From JBHHXG01 sp046756985 (GTDB lineage: Bacteria > Pseudomonadota > Zetaproteobacteria > Mariprofundales > Mariprofundaceae), in NCBI GenBank assembly GCA_046756985.1, contig JBHHXG010000018.1, positions 1 to 28,187 on the forward strand: a DNA stretch of 28,187 nt. Reading direction: 5' to 3'. How positions within the stretch are numbered: the stretch's first letter is position 1; every line of letters begins with the position of its first letter. Of the stretch, positions 16,600 through 24,709 are shown in pieces. Under the pieces are notes generated by a model. That model was not told the DNA's origin and did no database searches. It saw nothing but the letters and a program-made list of their open reading frames with translations. Position numbers and translations under genes: made by a program.

Positions 16600-17186
16600 A
16601 GGATTTCAGCCGTGGTTGCAGGGATAGCACCGGCATCACGCATGGTCTGAAATGCGTTGTCTTCATCGTCCGGCCGGACATTGACGGCCCTGACCGCGTC
16701 AACGAGGACATGGGTTTCATAATCCAGTTTGCAGGCATCCAGAACCGTCTGTTTAACGCAATAATCGGTGGCCAATCCGCCGATGAACAGTCGCTTTACA
16801 CCCTGTTCACGAAGGGCCGAATGAAGCTGCGTGCCATCAAAGCCGGAATAGGCATCCGTATCGGCCTCTGTGGCCTTGGAGATGATCACGGTGTCTTCCG
16901 GCAGTATCAGTGCCTGACTGAATGCAGCTCCGGATGTTCCGGCAATACAGTGCGGAGGCCATGGTCCGCCCCGGGCTGAAAACGAACAGTGATCGGCCGG
17001 GTGCCAGTCGCGCGTGGCAAAAACCGGCAGACCGTGCCCGGAAAAAACAGCGATGCAGCGATTCAATGGCCCAATGACCTCATCTGCTTCAGGTACTGCC
17101 AGCGCACCGCCCGACAGGAAGTCATACTGAATATCCACAACAACCAGCGCATCGCCGGCACGCAGTTTGATTTTCGGATGGGCCAT
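16596..17186 (-). CDS. pncA: Nicotinamidase
   Basis: Deamidates nicotinamide to nicotinate, supplying PncB. The 196-aa isochorismatase-like hydrolase shows the catalytic Asp in ALVVVDIQYDFLSGG, the metal-binding block ATRDWHPADHCSF, and the nucleophile cysteine in GGLATDYCVKQTVLDA. The frame stays open 37 codons further upstream, but the ATG at 17186 is chosen because GGAGAG lies 7 nt before it and MAHPKIKLRAGDALVVVD matches the normal N-terminus. The upstream codons encode nothing recognisable. Overlaps pncB by 4 nt. Divergent from the aminotransferase gene with about 130 bp between starts; I see no clear promoter there. Confidence 0.94.
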   Translation of the reverse strand: MAHPKIKLRAGDALVVVDIQYDFLSGGALAVPEADEVIGPLNRCIAVFSGHGLPVFATRDWHPADHCSFSARGGPWPPHCIAGTSGAAFSQALILPEDTVIISKATEADTDAYSGFDGTQLHSALREQGVKRLFIGGLATDYCVKQTVLDACKLDYETHVLVDAVRAVNVRPDDEDNAFQTMRDAGAIPATTAEIL

Positions 17187-17317
17187 GACGTTCTCTCCTG
17201 CCTCTGGTTTAGTCCACCAACAGCGTTGCTGCAAGTGCGGTTGCCAGTACAATCCTGATATGGGTGACATTGACGCTGGCACTTGCAAGCACAGCATTGT
17301 GTTGGCCTAATGGCAGG

Positions 17318-18448
17318 ATGCATGCCGAGTTCCCGATCAGCGAAGAGATTGCCTATCTGAACCATGCCGCTGTTAGCGTCTGGCCACGGCGCACGGCCGA
17401 GACCGTCAGGGCCTTTGCAGATGAGAACATGCGCCGCGGCGCAATGGATTATCCTGGGTGGCTGAAAATTGAACGCGAATTGCGCGGTCGGCTGAAGCGT
17501 TTGCTTAATGCCGACAGCGCAGATGACATCGCGCTGCTCAAAAACACCTCCGAAGGCCTGTCGCTCGTTGCCTACGGTCTGGACTGGGATCGGGGCGACA
17601 ACATTGTTTCCACCAATCAGGAATTTCCTTCAAACAGAATTGCCTGGGAATCGCTGGCGAATCAGGGAGTTACGCTGCGGCTTGCAGATATCTCCGGTGA
17701 TGATCCGGAAGGTGCGATCATTGCCTTGTGCGATGGGCACACGAGGCTGCTGGCTGTCAGTTCTGTGCAGTACGGTACAGGTCTGCGTCTGGATATGAAA
17801 CGATTGGGGGCGTTTTGCCGCGAACGTGGCATCTTATTCTGCATTGATGCGATTCAGAGCCTGGGGGCACTCCGTTTCGATGCACTGGACTGCTGCGCCG
17901 ATGTCGTGGTGGCCGATGGTCATAAATGGATGATGGGGCCGGAGGGGCTGGCCGTATTTTACACAAATGCAGTGGTTCGTGAGCGATTGAGGCTTCTGCA
18001 GTACGGCTGGCATATGGTTGAACATGCCGGCGATTTCGACCGGCGCGACTGGATGCCATCCGGCTCAGCATGCCGTTTCGAGCCGGGAAGCCCAAATATG
18101 CTTGGCATTCATGCGCTCAATGCCAGTCTGTCGCTGCTGGAAGAAGAAGGGATGGCTGCAGTTGAAGCTGGAGTGTTGGAAAAAGCGCGACAGATCATGG
18201 ACAGGGTGTCGGCTAGAGAAGACATGGAGCTGGTGACAAGCCCTGTGAATGGACGTTTTGCCGGCATTGTAACCTTCCGCTGCCGAAAGTTGGACGTACA
18301 GGGGCATGCGGCCCTGTACCGGCAACTGATGCAATCCAGCGTGATCTGCGCCCATCGGGGTGGAGGCATTCGTTTTTCGCCGCATTATTATACGAACCCG
18401 GATACTATCGAGCGGGCCTGGTATATTTTCGAAAAACTTCTGGTTTAA
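17318..18448 (+). CDS. Class V aminotransferase / cysteine desulfurase-like PLP enzyme
   Basis: PLP-dependent fold type I enzyme, 376 aa. Visible are the N-terminal AYLNHAAVSVWPRR, LLKNTSEGLSLVAYGL (cofactor phosphate loop), FCIDAIQSLGALRFD with the PLP Asp, the Schiff-base lysine K203 in DGHKWMMGPEGLAVFY, and the C-terminal arginine block GGGIRFSPHYYTN. This layout is shared by cysteine desulfurases (SufS/CsdA-like) and isopenicillin-N-epimerase-like enzymes. I see no SufE, SufU or suf operon nearby, so the substrate is unknown. The ATG at 17318 matches family N-termini; the frame is open to a GTG at 17264, which would add 18 hydrophobic residues. No strong Shine-Dalgarno supports either. 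Confidence 0.8.
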   Translation: MHAEFPISEEIAYLNHAAVSVWPRRTAETVRAFADENMRRGAMDYPGWLKIERELRGRLKRLLNADSADDIALLKNTSEGLSLVAYGLDWDRGDNIVSTNQEFPSNRIAWESLANQGVTLRLADISGDDPEGAIIALCDGHTRLLAVSSVQYGTGLRLDMKRLGAFCRERGILFCIDAIQSLGALRFDALDCCADVVVADGHKWMMGPEGLAVFYTNAVVRERLRLLQYGWHMVEHAGDFDRRDWMPSGSACRFEPGSPNMLGIHALNASLSLLEEEGMAAVEAGVLEKARQIMDRVSAREDMELVTSPVNGRFAGIVTFRCRKLDVQGHAALYRQLMQSSVICAHRGGGIRFSPHYYTNPDTIERAWYIFEKLLV

Positions 18449-18480
18449 CGGCCTTAGTCGGCCTGGGAGCCGTCTGTTTT
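18448..18480 (+). terminator. Weak candidate terminator after the aminotransferase gene
   Basis: ACGGC (18448-18452) pairs with GCCGT (18469-18473), and CTGTTTT follows. The stem is only 5 bp with a 16-nt loop, so support is slight. Confidence 0.25.
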
Positions 18481-18555
18481 GATGCGGTTTTCTTTGCCTG
18501 CCAGACGTGCCGCATGTAGGCTGCGCCGCCGTTAATTCAGAGTGCAGAGGCAGTC

Positions 18556-20340
18556 ATGATACAGCGTACATATTGTGGAGAGTTTCGTGCCGATCACATC
18601 GGACAGAAAGCTCGGCTCAATGGCTGGGTGCAGACCAACCGCGACCATGGCGGTGTGGTGTTTCTCGATGTGCGGGATCGTTCAGGGCTGGTGCAGGTCG
18701 TTGTCCACCCGGATACACCGGAGATTCATAAACTGGCACATTCACTGCGGCAACAGGATGTTGTCGAGGTTATCGGCGAGGTTATCGCCCGTAGCGCAGA
18801 GACTGTCAATCCGGAGTTGGCCACCGGAGCAATCGAGGTCAAGGCAAGCCAGATCACCGTACTCAACCGCGCTGAAACCCCGCCGTTTATGGTCGAGGAT
18901 GATTGCGATGCAGGCGAACAGCACAGGCTGGAATACCGTTATCTGGATTTGCGCCGGCCCAAGATGCAGGGGTATATGCAGCTTCGCCACAAGGTGACAC
19001 ATGCGGCCCGTAATTATCTGGATTCACAGGAGTTTCTTGAAATAGAAACACCGATTCTGAACAAGTCAACACCGGAAGGAGCGCGCGACTATTTGGTACC
19101 GTCACGCATTTATCCGGGTTCATTTTATGCGCTGCCGCAAAGTCCGCAAATCTTCAAACAGCTCTTGATGGTGGCCGGCATGGATCGTTATTATCAGATT
19201 GCGCGTTGTTTCCGCGATGAGGATCTACGTGCGGACCGGCAACCCGAATTTACCCAGGTTGATCTGGAAATGTCTTTTGTCAGCCAGGATGAGGTGATTG
19301 CCACGGCTGAAGGCCTTCTGTCCGCCATGTTCAGGGATGGACTCGGTGTTGATTTGCCTGCCAGCTTTCCCCGAATCAACTATCATGAGGCCATTGCCAA
19401 ATATGGTCTGGATCGTCCTGATCTGCGTTTCGACCTGGAACATATCGATATTACCGGTTTGATGAAGCAAGTCGAATTCAAGGTGTTTCGCGCTCCGGCA
19501 GACTCCGGGGGGCTGGTTAAGGTATTGCGTGTGCCACAGGGTAGTCAGCTGACGCGCAAGCAGATTGACGACTACACCGATTATGTAGCGATATTCGGGG
19601 CCAAGGGTCTGGCCTGGATCAAGGTCAATGATGCGGACAACCTTCCGGATGGACTGCAGTCGCCGATTGTAAAATTCCTGCCCGAGAACATCCTCAAGCA
19701 GTTGCTGGAGGCGAGCGACGCGGAAAATGGTGATCTGCTGTTCTTCGGCGCCGGAGACGCCAAGGTTGTTAACGATGCGCTCGGACACCTGCGTGTAAAA
19801 CTTGGGCACGATCTCGGACTGGTCAAAGAAGACGACCATCACTTTGTCTGGGTGGTGGATTTTCCAATGTTTGGCTGGAATGCCGACGAGAAAAGGCTTG
19901 ATGCGCTACACCATCCCTTTACCGCACCGGTTCCGGAAGATATGTCTCTGCTGGAGACCGAACCGCTGGCCATGCGTTCTCAAGCTTATGATCTGGTGTG
20001 GAACGGTACGGAGATTGGCGGTGGCTCCATCCGTATCCATGATCAACAGACGCAGTCGAAGGTTTTCTCCGCGCTGGAAATTTCCGACGAAGATGCCAAT
20101 GCCAAGTTTGGCTTCCTGATGAAAGCGCTGAAACACGGCGCACCACCACATGGCGGCCTTGCCTTTGGTCTGGATCGTGTGCTGGCACTGATGGCAGGCG
20201 TGGATTCCATCCGCGATGTTATCGCTTTTCCGAAAACACAGCGGGCGGCAGATTTGATGAGTGTTGCGCCGTCAGAGGTTGCAGAAGATCAGTTAAAGGA
20301 ACTGGGGCTGCGCAAGCGCCGTATAACCGTCACGTCCTAG
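18556..20340 (+). CDS. aspS: Aspartyl-tRNA synthetase (bacterial type)
   Basis: Charges tRNA-Asp with aspartate in the cytoplasm. It has 594 aa, the normal bacterial length. An N-terminal OB-fold anticodon domain (NGWVQTNRDHGGVVFLDVRD) is followed by class II core motifs: the YRYLDLRRP region, ARDYLVPSR, and motif 2 CFRDEDLRADRQPEFTQVD. An inserted GAD domain covers roughly residues 280-420, then WNGTEIGGGSIRIH and motif 3 GGLAFGLDRVLALMAG. An AGAGG Shine-Dalgarno precedes the ATG. Whether it is discriminating or also charges tRNA-Asn cannot be settled here, because no gatCAB or asnS is in view. Confidence 0.97.
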   Translation: MIQRTYCGEFRADHIGQKARLNGWVQTNRDHGGVVFLDVRDRSGLVQVVVHPDTPEIHKLAHSLRQQDVVEVIGEVIARSAETVNPELATGAIEVKASQITVLNRAETPPFMVEDDCDAGEQHRLEYRYLDLRRPKMQGYMQLRHKVTHAARNYLDSQEFLEIETPILNKSTPEGARDYLVPSRIYPGSFYALPQSPQIFKQLLMVAGMDRYYQIARCFRDEDLRADRQPEFTQVDLEMSFVSQDEVIATAEGLLSAMFRDGLGVDLPASFPRINYHEAIAKYGLDRPDLRFDLEHIDITGLMKQVEFKVFRAPADSGGLVKVLRVPQGSQLTRKQIDDYTDYVAIFGAKGLAWIKVNDADNLPDGLQSPIVKFLPENILKQLLEASDAENGDLLFFGAGDAKVVNDALGHLRVKLGHDLGLVKEDDHHFVWVVDFPMFGWNADEKRLDALHHPFTAPVPEDMSLLETEPLAMRSQAYDLVWNGTEIGGGSIRIHDQQTQSKVFSALEISDEDANAKFGFLMKALKHGAPPHGGLAFGLDRVLALMAGVDSIRDVIAFPKTQRAADLMSVAPSEVAEDQLKELGLRKRRITVTS

Positions 20341-20414
20341 GTTTGTTCATACTCATTTGCGTGGCATTTTTCCGGGCTTTGACATTGGCCGGCCAACGTT
20401 CGAGAATATCAGTC

Positions 20415-20696
20415 ATGAAACAGATTGCGTTTGTGCTGGGCTTGCTGCTGGTTACCGCCTGTGCCATGAAGCCGCCCGTGCAGGAAATGGCGGAGGCACG
20501 CTCAGCGATCCACATGGCTGCAGAATTACCTGGCAATCAGCCCAAGGCCAAGGCGTACCTGAAAAGCGCCGAGCAGGCGCTTGAAGAAGCCGCCCGGGAA
20601 ATAGATGCAGAGCATTTTGAGCATGCACGCCGCAAGGCGCTGGAAGCCAAACGCAATGCCCAGCAGGCCGCCCGTATCAAGCAAGCCAATCCATAG
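20415..20696 (+). CDS. Small DUF4398-like lipoprotein
   Basis: 93-aa predicted lipoprotein. A basic N-terminus and hydrophobic stretch (MKQIAFVLGLLLVTAC) end in a lipobox with the acylated cysteine at residue 16. The mature part is short, alpha-helical and very rich in Ala, Glu, Lys and Arg (EMAEARSAIHMAAELPG; AYLKSAEQALEEAAREID), as in the DUF4398 family, whose function is unknown. It would sit in the periplasm attached to a membrane. The ATG at 20415 is chosen because it begins the signal peptide; the frame is open upstream to 20343. It lies 74 nt after aspS and 49 nt before icd. Confidence 0.75.
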   Translation: MKQIAFVLGLLLVTACAMKPPVQEMAEARSAIHMAAELPGNQPKAKAYLKSAEQALEEAAREIDAEHFEHARRKALEAKRNAQQAARIKQANP

Positions 20697-20715
20697 CGCA
20701 GTCTATAGCCATTTG

Positions 20716-20728
20716 CCGCATGTTGCGG
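20716..20728 (+). terminator. Short perfect hairpin before icd
   Basis: CCGCA-TGT-TGCGG forms a 5-bp stem with a 3-nt loop, followed by TTTC and then the GAGGAG Shine-Dalgarno of icd (20735-20740). It may be a weak terminator of the lipoprotein transcript or a leader hairpin. It lacks a full T tract. Confidence 0.25.
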
Positions 20729-20745
20729 TTTCGTGAGGAGATAGC

Positions 20746-22512
20746 ATGAGTTTCGACAAGATTTCTGTGCCTGAACAGGGCGAAAAGATCACAATGAAGG
20801 ATGGCAAGCTGAATGTGCCCGATCAGCCGGTAGTGGCTTTCATCGAGGGCGATGGTACAGGACCGGATATCTGGCGGGCTTCGCAGGCAGTGCTGGATAC
20901 GGCTGTCGAAAAGGCGTACGCGGGCCGTCGCAAGATCGCCTGGATGGAAGTTTTCGCCGGTGAGAAGGCTTGGAATGCATACGGACGGGGTGACGATGCC
21001 TGGCTGCCGCAGGAAACACTGGATGCTTTTTCCGAATATCTGATCGGCATCAAAGGACCGCTGACCACACCGATCGGTGGCGGTATTACGTCGCTGAATG
21101 TGGCGCTGCGACAGAAACTGGATCTCTATGTCTGTCTGCGGCCGGTGAAATATTTTCATGGCGTGCCAAGCCCGGTAAAGCGGCCGGAAGACGTGGATAT
21201 GGTGATTTTCCGCGAAAACTCCGAGGACATCTATGCGGGCATTGAGTGGGAGGATGGCAGCGCCGAGGTCAAACAGGTGATTGCCTTTCTTCAGGATAAG
21301 ATGGGTGTGGAAAAAATCCGTTTCCCCGAATCCAGCGGTATTGGCATCAAGCCGGTCTCGCGTGAGGGGACCGAACGTCTGGTGCGTGCCGCTATCCAGT
21401 ATGCCATTGACAATAATCGCAGGTCCGTGACGCTGGTGCACAAGGGTAATATCATGAAGTTTACGGAAGGCGCCTTCCGTAACTGGGGTTATGAGCTGGC
21501 CAAAAAGGAATTCAAGGCCAGAGAGATCGATGGCGGCCCATGGTGTGAGTTGCCTAACGGAATCATCATCAAGGATGCGATTGCCGATATTACGTTACAG
21601 CAGGTCCTGACCCGCGCCACAGAGTTCGATGTGATTGCTACATTGAATCTGAACGGCGACTACATTTCTGATGCGCTGGCCGCTCAGGTTGGCGGTATCG
21701 GTATTGCACCGGGTGCGAACATCAATTACGACAGCGGACATGCAATCTTTGAGGCAACGCACGGCACAGCACCGAAATACGCCAACAAGAACGTGGTCAA
21801 TCCGTCATCGGTCATTCTGTCCGGCGAGATGATGCTACGCTACATGGGCTGGACGGAAGCGGCTGACCTGATTCTGAACGGTATCAATGGCGCCATTGCA
21901 GCCAAAACCGTGACCTATGATTTCGAACGGCTGATGACGGGGGCCGCCAAGGTATCCACGTCCGGCTTTGGTGATGCTATTATTAAACATATGGAGGCTG
22001 ATATGGGTAAGCAAGCAACAGAGGAACAAAAAAAGGAAGAAGAGGCCTATGATCAACTTGCTGACCGGTTCAGAGAGTTGTTCGAATCCGGTGGCGAAAA
22101 AAGCGCCGAATTTGCCAAAGTAGCCATGGAAAAGGCCCGTGAGCAACTGACCGCGGCAGGCACCTTTAGTGAGGAACAGGGCAAGAAGTTGAAGAGCTTT
22201 CTCGAGCGGGATTTCAGCGATGTGGCCGACACATTGCGTAATGTCGGCGAGGAGGCGCAAAAACGCCTGCATCCATCACGCCTCAGCGCCGGGGCACTGG
22301 CATCATTTACTTCCTTGCTGAATGTTGCGGGGACCACGCTGTCCGGGCTTGCTGAGCGGACGGATAAGGTACTCAGCTACCGCTCGGGAGAGATTACCAG
22401 CGCCGGTACATTAACCTGTCAGGCCTGCGGCCATGACATCCATTTTAACAAGACAGGGCGTATTCCGCCTTGCCCGAAATGTCATGCCACGGAGTTCAAG
22501 AAGAGCTATTGA
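20746..22512 (+). CDS. icd: NADP-dependent isocitrate dehydrogenase fused to a YbeL/DUF1451-like zinc-ribbon domain
   Basis: 588 aa. Residues 1-416 match E. coli-type Icd end to end: the isocitrate serine S116 in GGGITSLNVALRQ, DMVIFRENSEDIYAGIEW, LVHKGNIMKFTEGAF, NLNGDYISDALAAQVGGIG, the NADP residues Lys-Tyr in HGTAPKYANKNVVNP, and Tyr/Arg in VTYDFERLM. It closes with FGDAIIKHM, where E. coli Icd stops. The frame then runs on without a stop into about 169 residues. These are a charged helical segment and a zinc ribbon (C558, C561, C576, C579) with the SGEI..GTLTCQACG arrangement of YbeL (DUF1451). A second GGAGG (21993-21997) lies 5 nt before an in-frame ATG at 22003, so the ribbon may also be made alone. 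A stop codon lost by mutation or a sequencing error at the junction is the main alternative. Confidence 0.9.
   Translation: MSFDKISVPEQGEKITMKDGKLNVPDQPVVAFIEGDGTGPDIWRASQAVLDTAVEKAYAGRRKIAWMEVFAGEKAWNAYGRGDDAWLPQETLDAFSEYLIGIKGPLTTPIGGGITSLNVALRQKLDLYVCLRPVKYFHGVPSPVKRPEDVDMVIFRENSEDIYAGIEWEDGSAEVKQVIAFLQDKMGVEKIRFPESSGIGIKPVSREGTERLVRAAIQYAIDNNRRSVTLVHKGNIMKFTEGAFRNWGYELAKKEFKAREIDGGPWCELPNGIIIKDAIADITLQQVLTRATEFDVIATLNLNGDYISDALAAQVGGIGIAPGANINYDSGHAIFEATHGTAPKYANKNVVNPSSVILSGEMMLRYMGWTEAADLILNGINGAIAAKTVTYDFERLMTGAAKVSTSGFGDAIIKHMEADMGKQATEEQKKEEEAYDQLADRFRELFESGGEKSAEFAKVAMEKAREQLTAAGTFSEEQGKKLKSFLERDFSDVADTLRNVGEEAQKRLHPSRLSAGALASFTSLLNVAGTTLSGLAERTDKVLSYRSGEITSAGTLTCQACGHDIHFNKTGRIPPCPKCHATEFKKSY
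21993..22005 (+). promoter_or_regulatory. Internal Shine-Dalgarno and ATG at the Icd/zinc-ribbon junction
   Basis: GGAGG (21993-21997), a 5-nt spacer, and ATG (22003-22005), in frame with icd and immediately after the canonical Icd C-terminus (residue 416). Initiation here would yield a separate protein of 169 aa, MGKQATEEQKK onward. The site looks like the preserved start of a formerly independent gene. Confidence 0.6.
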
Positions 22513-23267
22513 TGCGTTCTGGCCTGCTGGCGGTTTGCCTGAGTGCAAGCCTGGGGATCATGCCATGCACGGCTTCAGCGGGTTTTATGGATGATGTTGT
22601 TTCCGCGCTAAACCAGCTGGGAGATAGCGCGGGGAAAAATGGGGATGTTTCGGCGCTGTCCGCGCTTTCAAACAAAGACATTTCAGAAGGTCTGAAGCAG
22701 GCCCTGCGCAAGGGCACACGCATCTCCGTCGATTATCTGGGCCATACCGATGGCTTCTGGAAGCGGCCAGAGGTACGCATTCCGCTCCCTGATTCGCTGC
22801 AAACGCCCGCCAGGCTGTTGCAGAAAGCCGGCATGGGCAGGTATGCCGACCAGTTGCACGAGCGCATCAATCGCGCTGCCGAAAAGGCCGTGCCGCTGGC
22901 CAAGCCGATCTTTTACGATGCGATCCGCTCCATGAGTTTTTCGGATGTGCAGCAAATCTGGAAAGGCCCGGATGATGCCGCCACGCGCTATTTTGAGCGC
23001 AAGACCACTTCGAAGCTCGCAGAGGTCTTTTCCCCGATGGTGCACAAAGAATTGGACCATTCCGGGGCGGTGAAAAGTTATCGTGCATTTTCCAGTCAGT
23101 ACGCATCACTTCCCTTGGTTGGCCATTATCTGAAAGATGATCTGGATGGCTATGTCACAAAACAGGCGCTGGCCACGATGTTTACCGTACTGGCACGTGA
23201 AGAGGCGAAAATCCGCCGTGATCCCGCCGCCCGTACGACGGAATTACTCAGACGCGTATTTCAGTAA
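22512..23267 (+). CDS. Secreted DUF4197 family protein
   Basis: 251-aa predicted periplasmic protein of unknown function. The N-terminus MRSGLLAVCLSASLGIMPC with TASAGF is a Sec signal peptide, probably cut after ASA near residue 25. The mature part carries DUF4197-like segments: DISEGLKQALRKGTRISV, VRIPLPDSLQTPARLLQKAG, AKPIFYDAIRSMSFSDVQ, WKGPDDAATRYFERKT, and DLDGYVTKQALATMFTVLA. The ATG at 22512 overlaps the icd-fusion stop as TGATG and begins the signal peptide; an upstream in-frame start at 22470 would bury it. Translational coupling to the fusion gene ties the three domains' expression together. Convergent with hemN, with a 20-nt gap. Confidence 0.82.
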   Translation: MRSGLLAVCLSASLGIMPCTASAGFMDDVVSALNQLGDSAGKNGDVSALSALSNKDISEGLKQALRKGTRISVDYLGHTDGFWKRPEVRIPLPDSLQTPARLLQKAGMGRYADQLHERINRAAEKAVPLAKPIFYDAIRSMSFSDVQQIWKGPDDAATRYFERKTTSKLAEVFSPMVHKELDHSGAVKSYRAFSSQYASLPLVGHYLKDDLDGYVTKQALATMFTVLAREEAKIRRDPAARTTELLRRVFQ

Positions 23268-23287
23268 CATAAGGGGGGTGCTTCCGG

Positions 23288-24709
23288 TCAGATGACCTTG
23301 GAGAATTTTACTTCCTCTTGTTTTGCACGCAAGTGTTCATCAAACACCATGGCGATATTGCGGATCAGCAGCCGGCCGGCGGGAAGCACGGTGAAGCCAT
23401 CGTCGCGCAGTTCAAGCAGGCCATCTGCCGCCATGTCTTCCAGATCTGCAATCGAATCAGCAAAGTGCTCGCGGAAATTGATACCGAACTGATGTTCGAC
23501 AGCCGAAAAATTAAGTGAGAAGTCGCACATCAGACGCATAATCACAAAGCGGCGCAGATGGTCTTCATCGGTCAATGTATAACCGCGGAATACGGGAAAA
23601 CGGCCCGCATTGATCACTGCTTCATAGGTATCCATATTCTTGGCATTCTGGAAGAAACTGCCGCCGACATAACCGATAGAGGTCAGCCCGAGACCGATCA
23701 GGTCACAATCTGCATGCGTGGAATAACCCTGAAAGTTACGGTACAGCTTGCCATTTTTCTGGGCGATGGTCATTTCATCGTCCGGCTTGGCAAAATGGTC
23801 CATGCCGATAAAGACGTAACCGGCATCCAGCAGCTTGCCAATACTATGCTCGAGGATATTCAGTTTTTCCTGCGGGCTGGGTAACTCGGCCTCGTTGATG
23901 CGGCGTTGTGGCATGAACATATGTGGCAGGTGTGCGTAATTGAACAGGGCAATACGATCCGGAGAGAAGTCAATAATGGTATCCAGCGTGCGATCAAAGG
24001 TTGCGACTGTTTGCAGCGGCAGACCATACATCAGATCGATATTCATGGACTTAAAACCATGATCACGCGCCTGTTGCAGAACGCGCAGGGTTTCTTCCTT
24101 GCTCTGGATGCGATTAACAGCCTTCTGTACATCGGGATCGAAATCCTGCACGCCCATGGACATACGGTTGAAACCACATTCACGCAGAATGCGCACGGTG
24201 TTTTCCGTACATTCGCGGGGGTCCATCTCGATGCCGTACTCGCCTTTGTCATCCGGCACAAAGTGAAAGCGCTTGTGCAGATGCACAGTCAGCATGCGCA
24301 TCTGATCATCATTCAGGAAGGTGGGCGTACCACCTCCAAAATGCAGTTGCGTGACAGGACGCCGTGTGTCGCCCATGGCGTCAGCCACCCGGTCAATTTC
24401 CTTGAGCAGCAGTTCAAGGTAGGGCGCAGCACGGTCGTATTGCTTGGTGACGATTTTGTTGCAGCCACAGTAATAACAGACCGTGTTGCAGAACGGGATA
24501 TGGATGTACAGCGATAAAGGGGCATCCTCATTGGCTGCATTGCGCAGGGTTTCAGCATACACATCGGCACCAATGCCCTCATGGAACATTGGCGCTGTTG
24601 GATACGATGTATAGCGGGGGCCTGCCTTGTCGTATTTGTGAATCAGTTCAAGGTTGAACAGAGCATCGGCCCCCGCACGTCGGGGGCCGATGGCTGTGGT
24701 GATACTCAC
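23288..24709 (-). CDS. hemN: Oxygen-independent coproporphyrinogen III oxidase
   Basis: Radical SAM enzyme that decarboxylates coproporphyrinogen III to protoporphyrinogen IX in heme synthesis without O2. It has 473 aa, near the E. coli HemN length. The 4Fe-4S/SAM motif is C74xxxC78xxC81 followed by G and C83 in YIHIPFCNTVCYYCGCNK, the HemN-type CxxxCxxCxC that separates it from the HemW-like relatives. GGGTPTFL, GIEMDPRECT and the N-terminal YDKAGPRYTSYPTAP strap are also present, as is the HemN C-terminal domain. The GTG start at 24709 overlaps the stop of the triheme cytochrome gene (GTGA), so heme synthesis is coupled to cytochrome production. Confidence 0.96.
   Translation of the reverse strand: MSITTAIGPRRAGADALFNLELIHKYDKAGPRYTSYPTAPMFHEGIGADVYAETLRNAANEDAPLSLYIHIPFCNTVCYYCGCNKIVTKQYDRAAPYLELLLKEIDRVADAMGDTRRPVTQLHFGGGTPTFLNDDQMRMLTVHLHKRFHFVPDDKGEYGIEMDPRECTENTVRILRECGFNRMSMGVQDFDPDVQKAVNRIQSKEETLRVLQQARDHGFKSMNIDLMYGLPLQTVATFDRTLDTIIDFSPDRIALFNYAHLPHMFMPQRRINEAELPSPQEKLNILEHSIGKLLDAGYVFIGMDHFAKPDDEMTIAQKNGKLYRNFQGYSTHADCDLIGLGLTSIGYVGGSFFQNAKNMDTYEAVINAGRFPVFRGYTLTDEDHLRRFVIMRLMCDFSLNFSAVEHQFGINFREHFADSIADLEDMAADGLLELRDDGFTVLPAGRLLIRNIAMVFDEHLRAKQEEVKFSKVI

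Noticed and set aside
17270..17298. TTGACG as a -35 box for the aminotransferase gene
   Set aside because: No acceptable -10 hexamer at 16-18 nt spacing.
19225..19842. 205-aa minus-strand open frame opposite aspS
   Set aside because: Antisense shadow of AspRS; no start signal or domain.
20677..21441. 254-aa minus-strand open frame opposite icd
   Set aside because: Antisense to conserved Icd active-site sequence; no family features.
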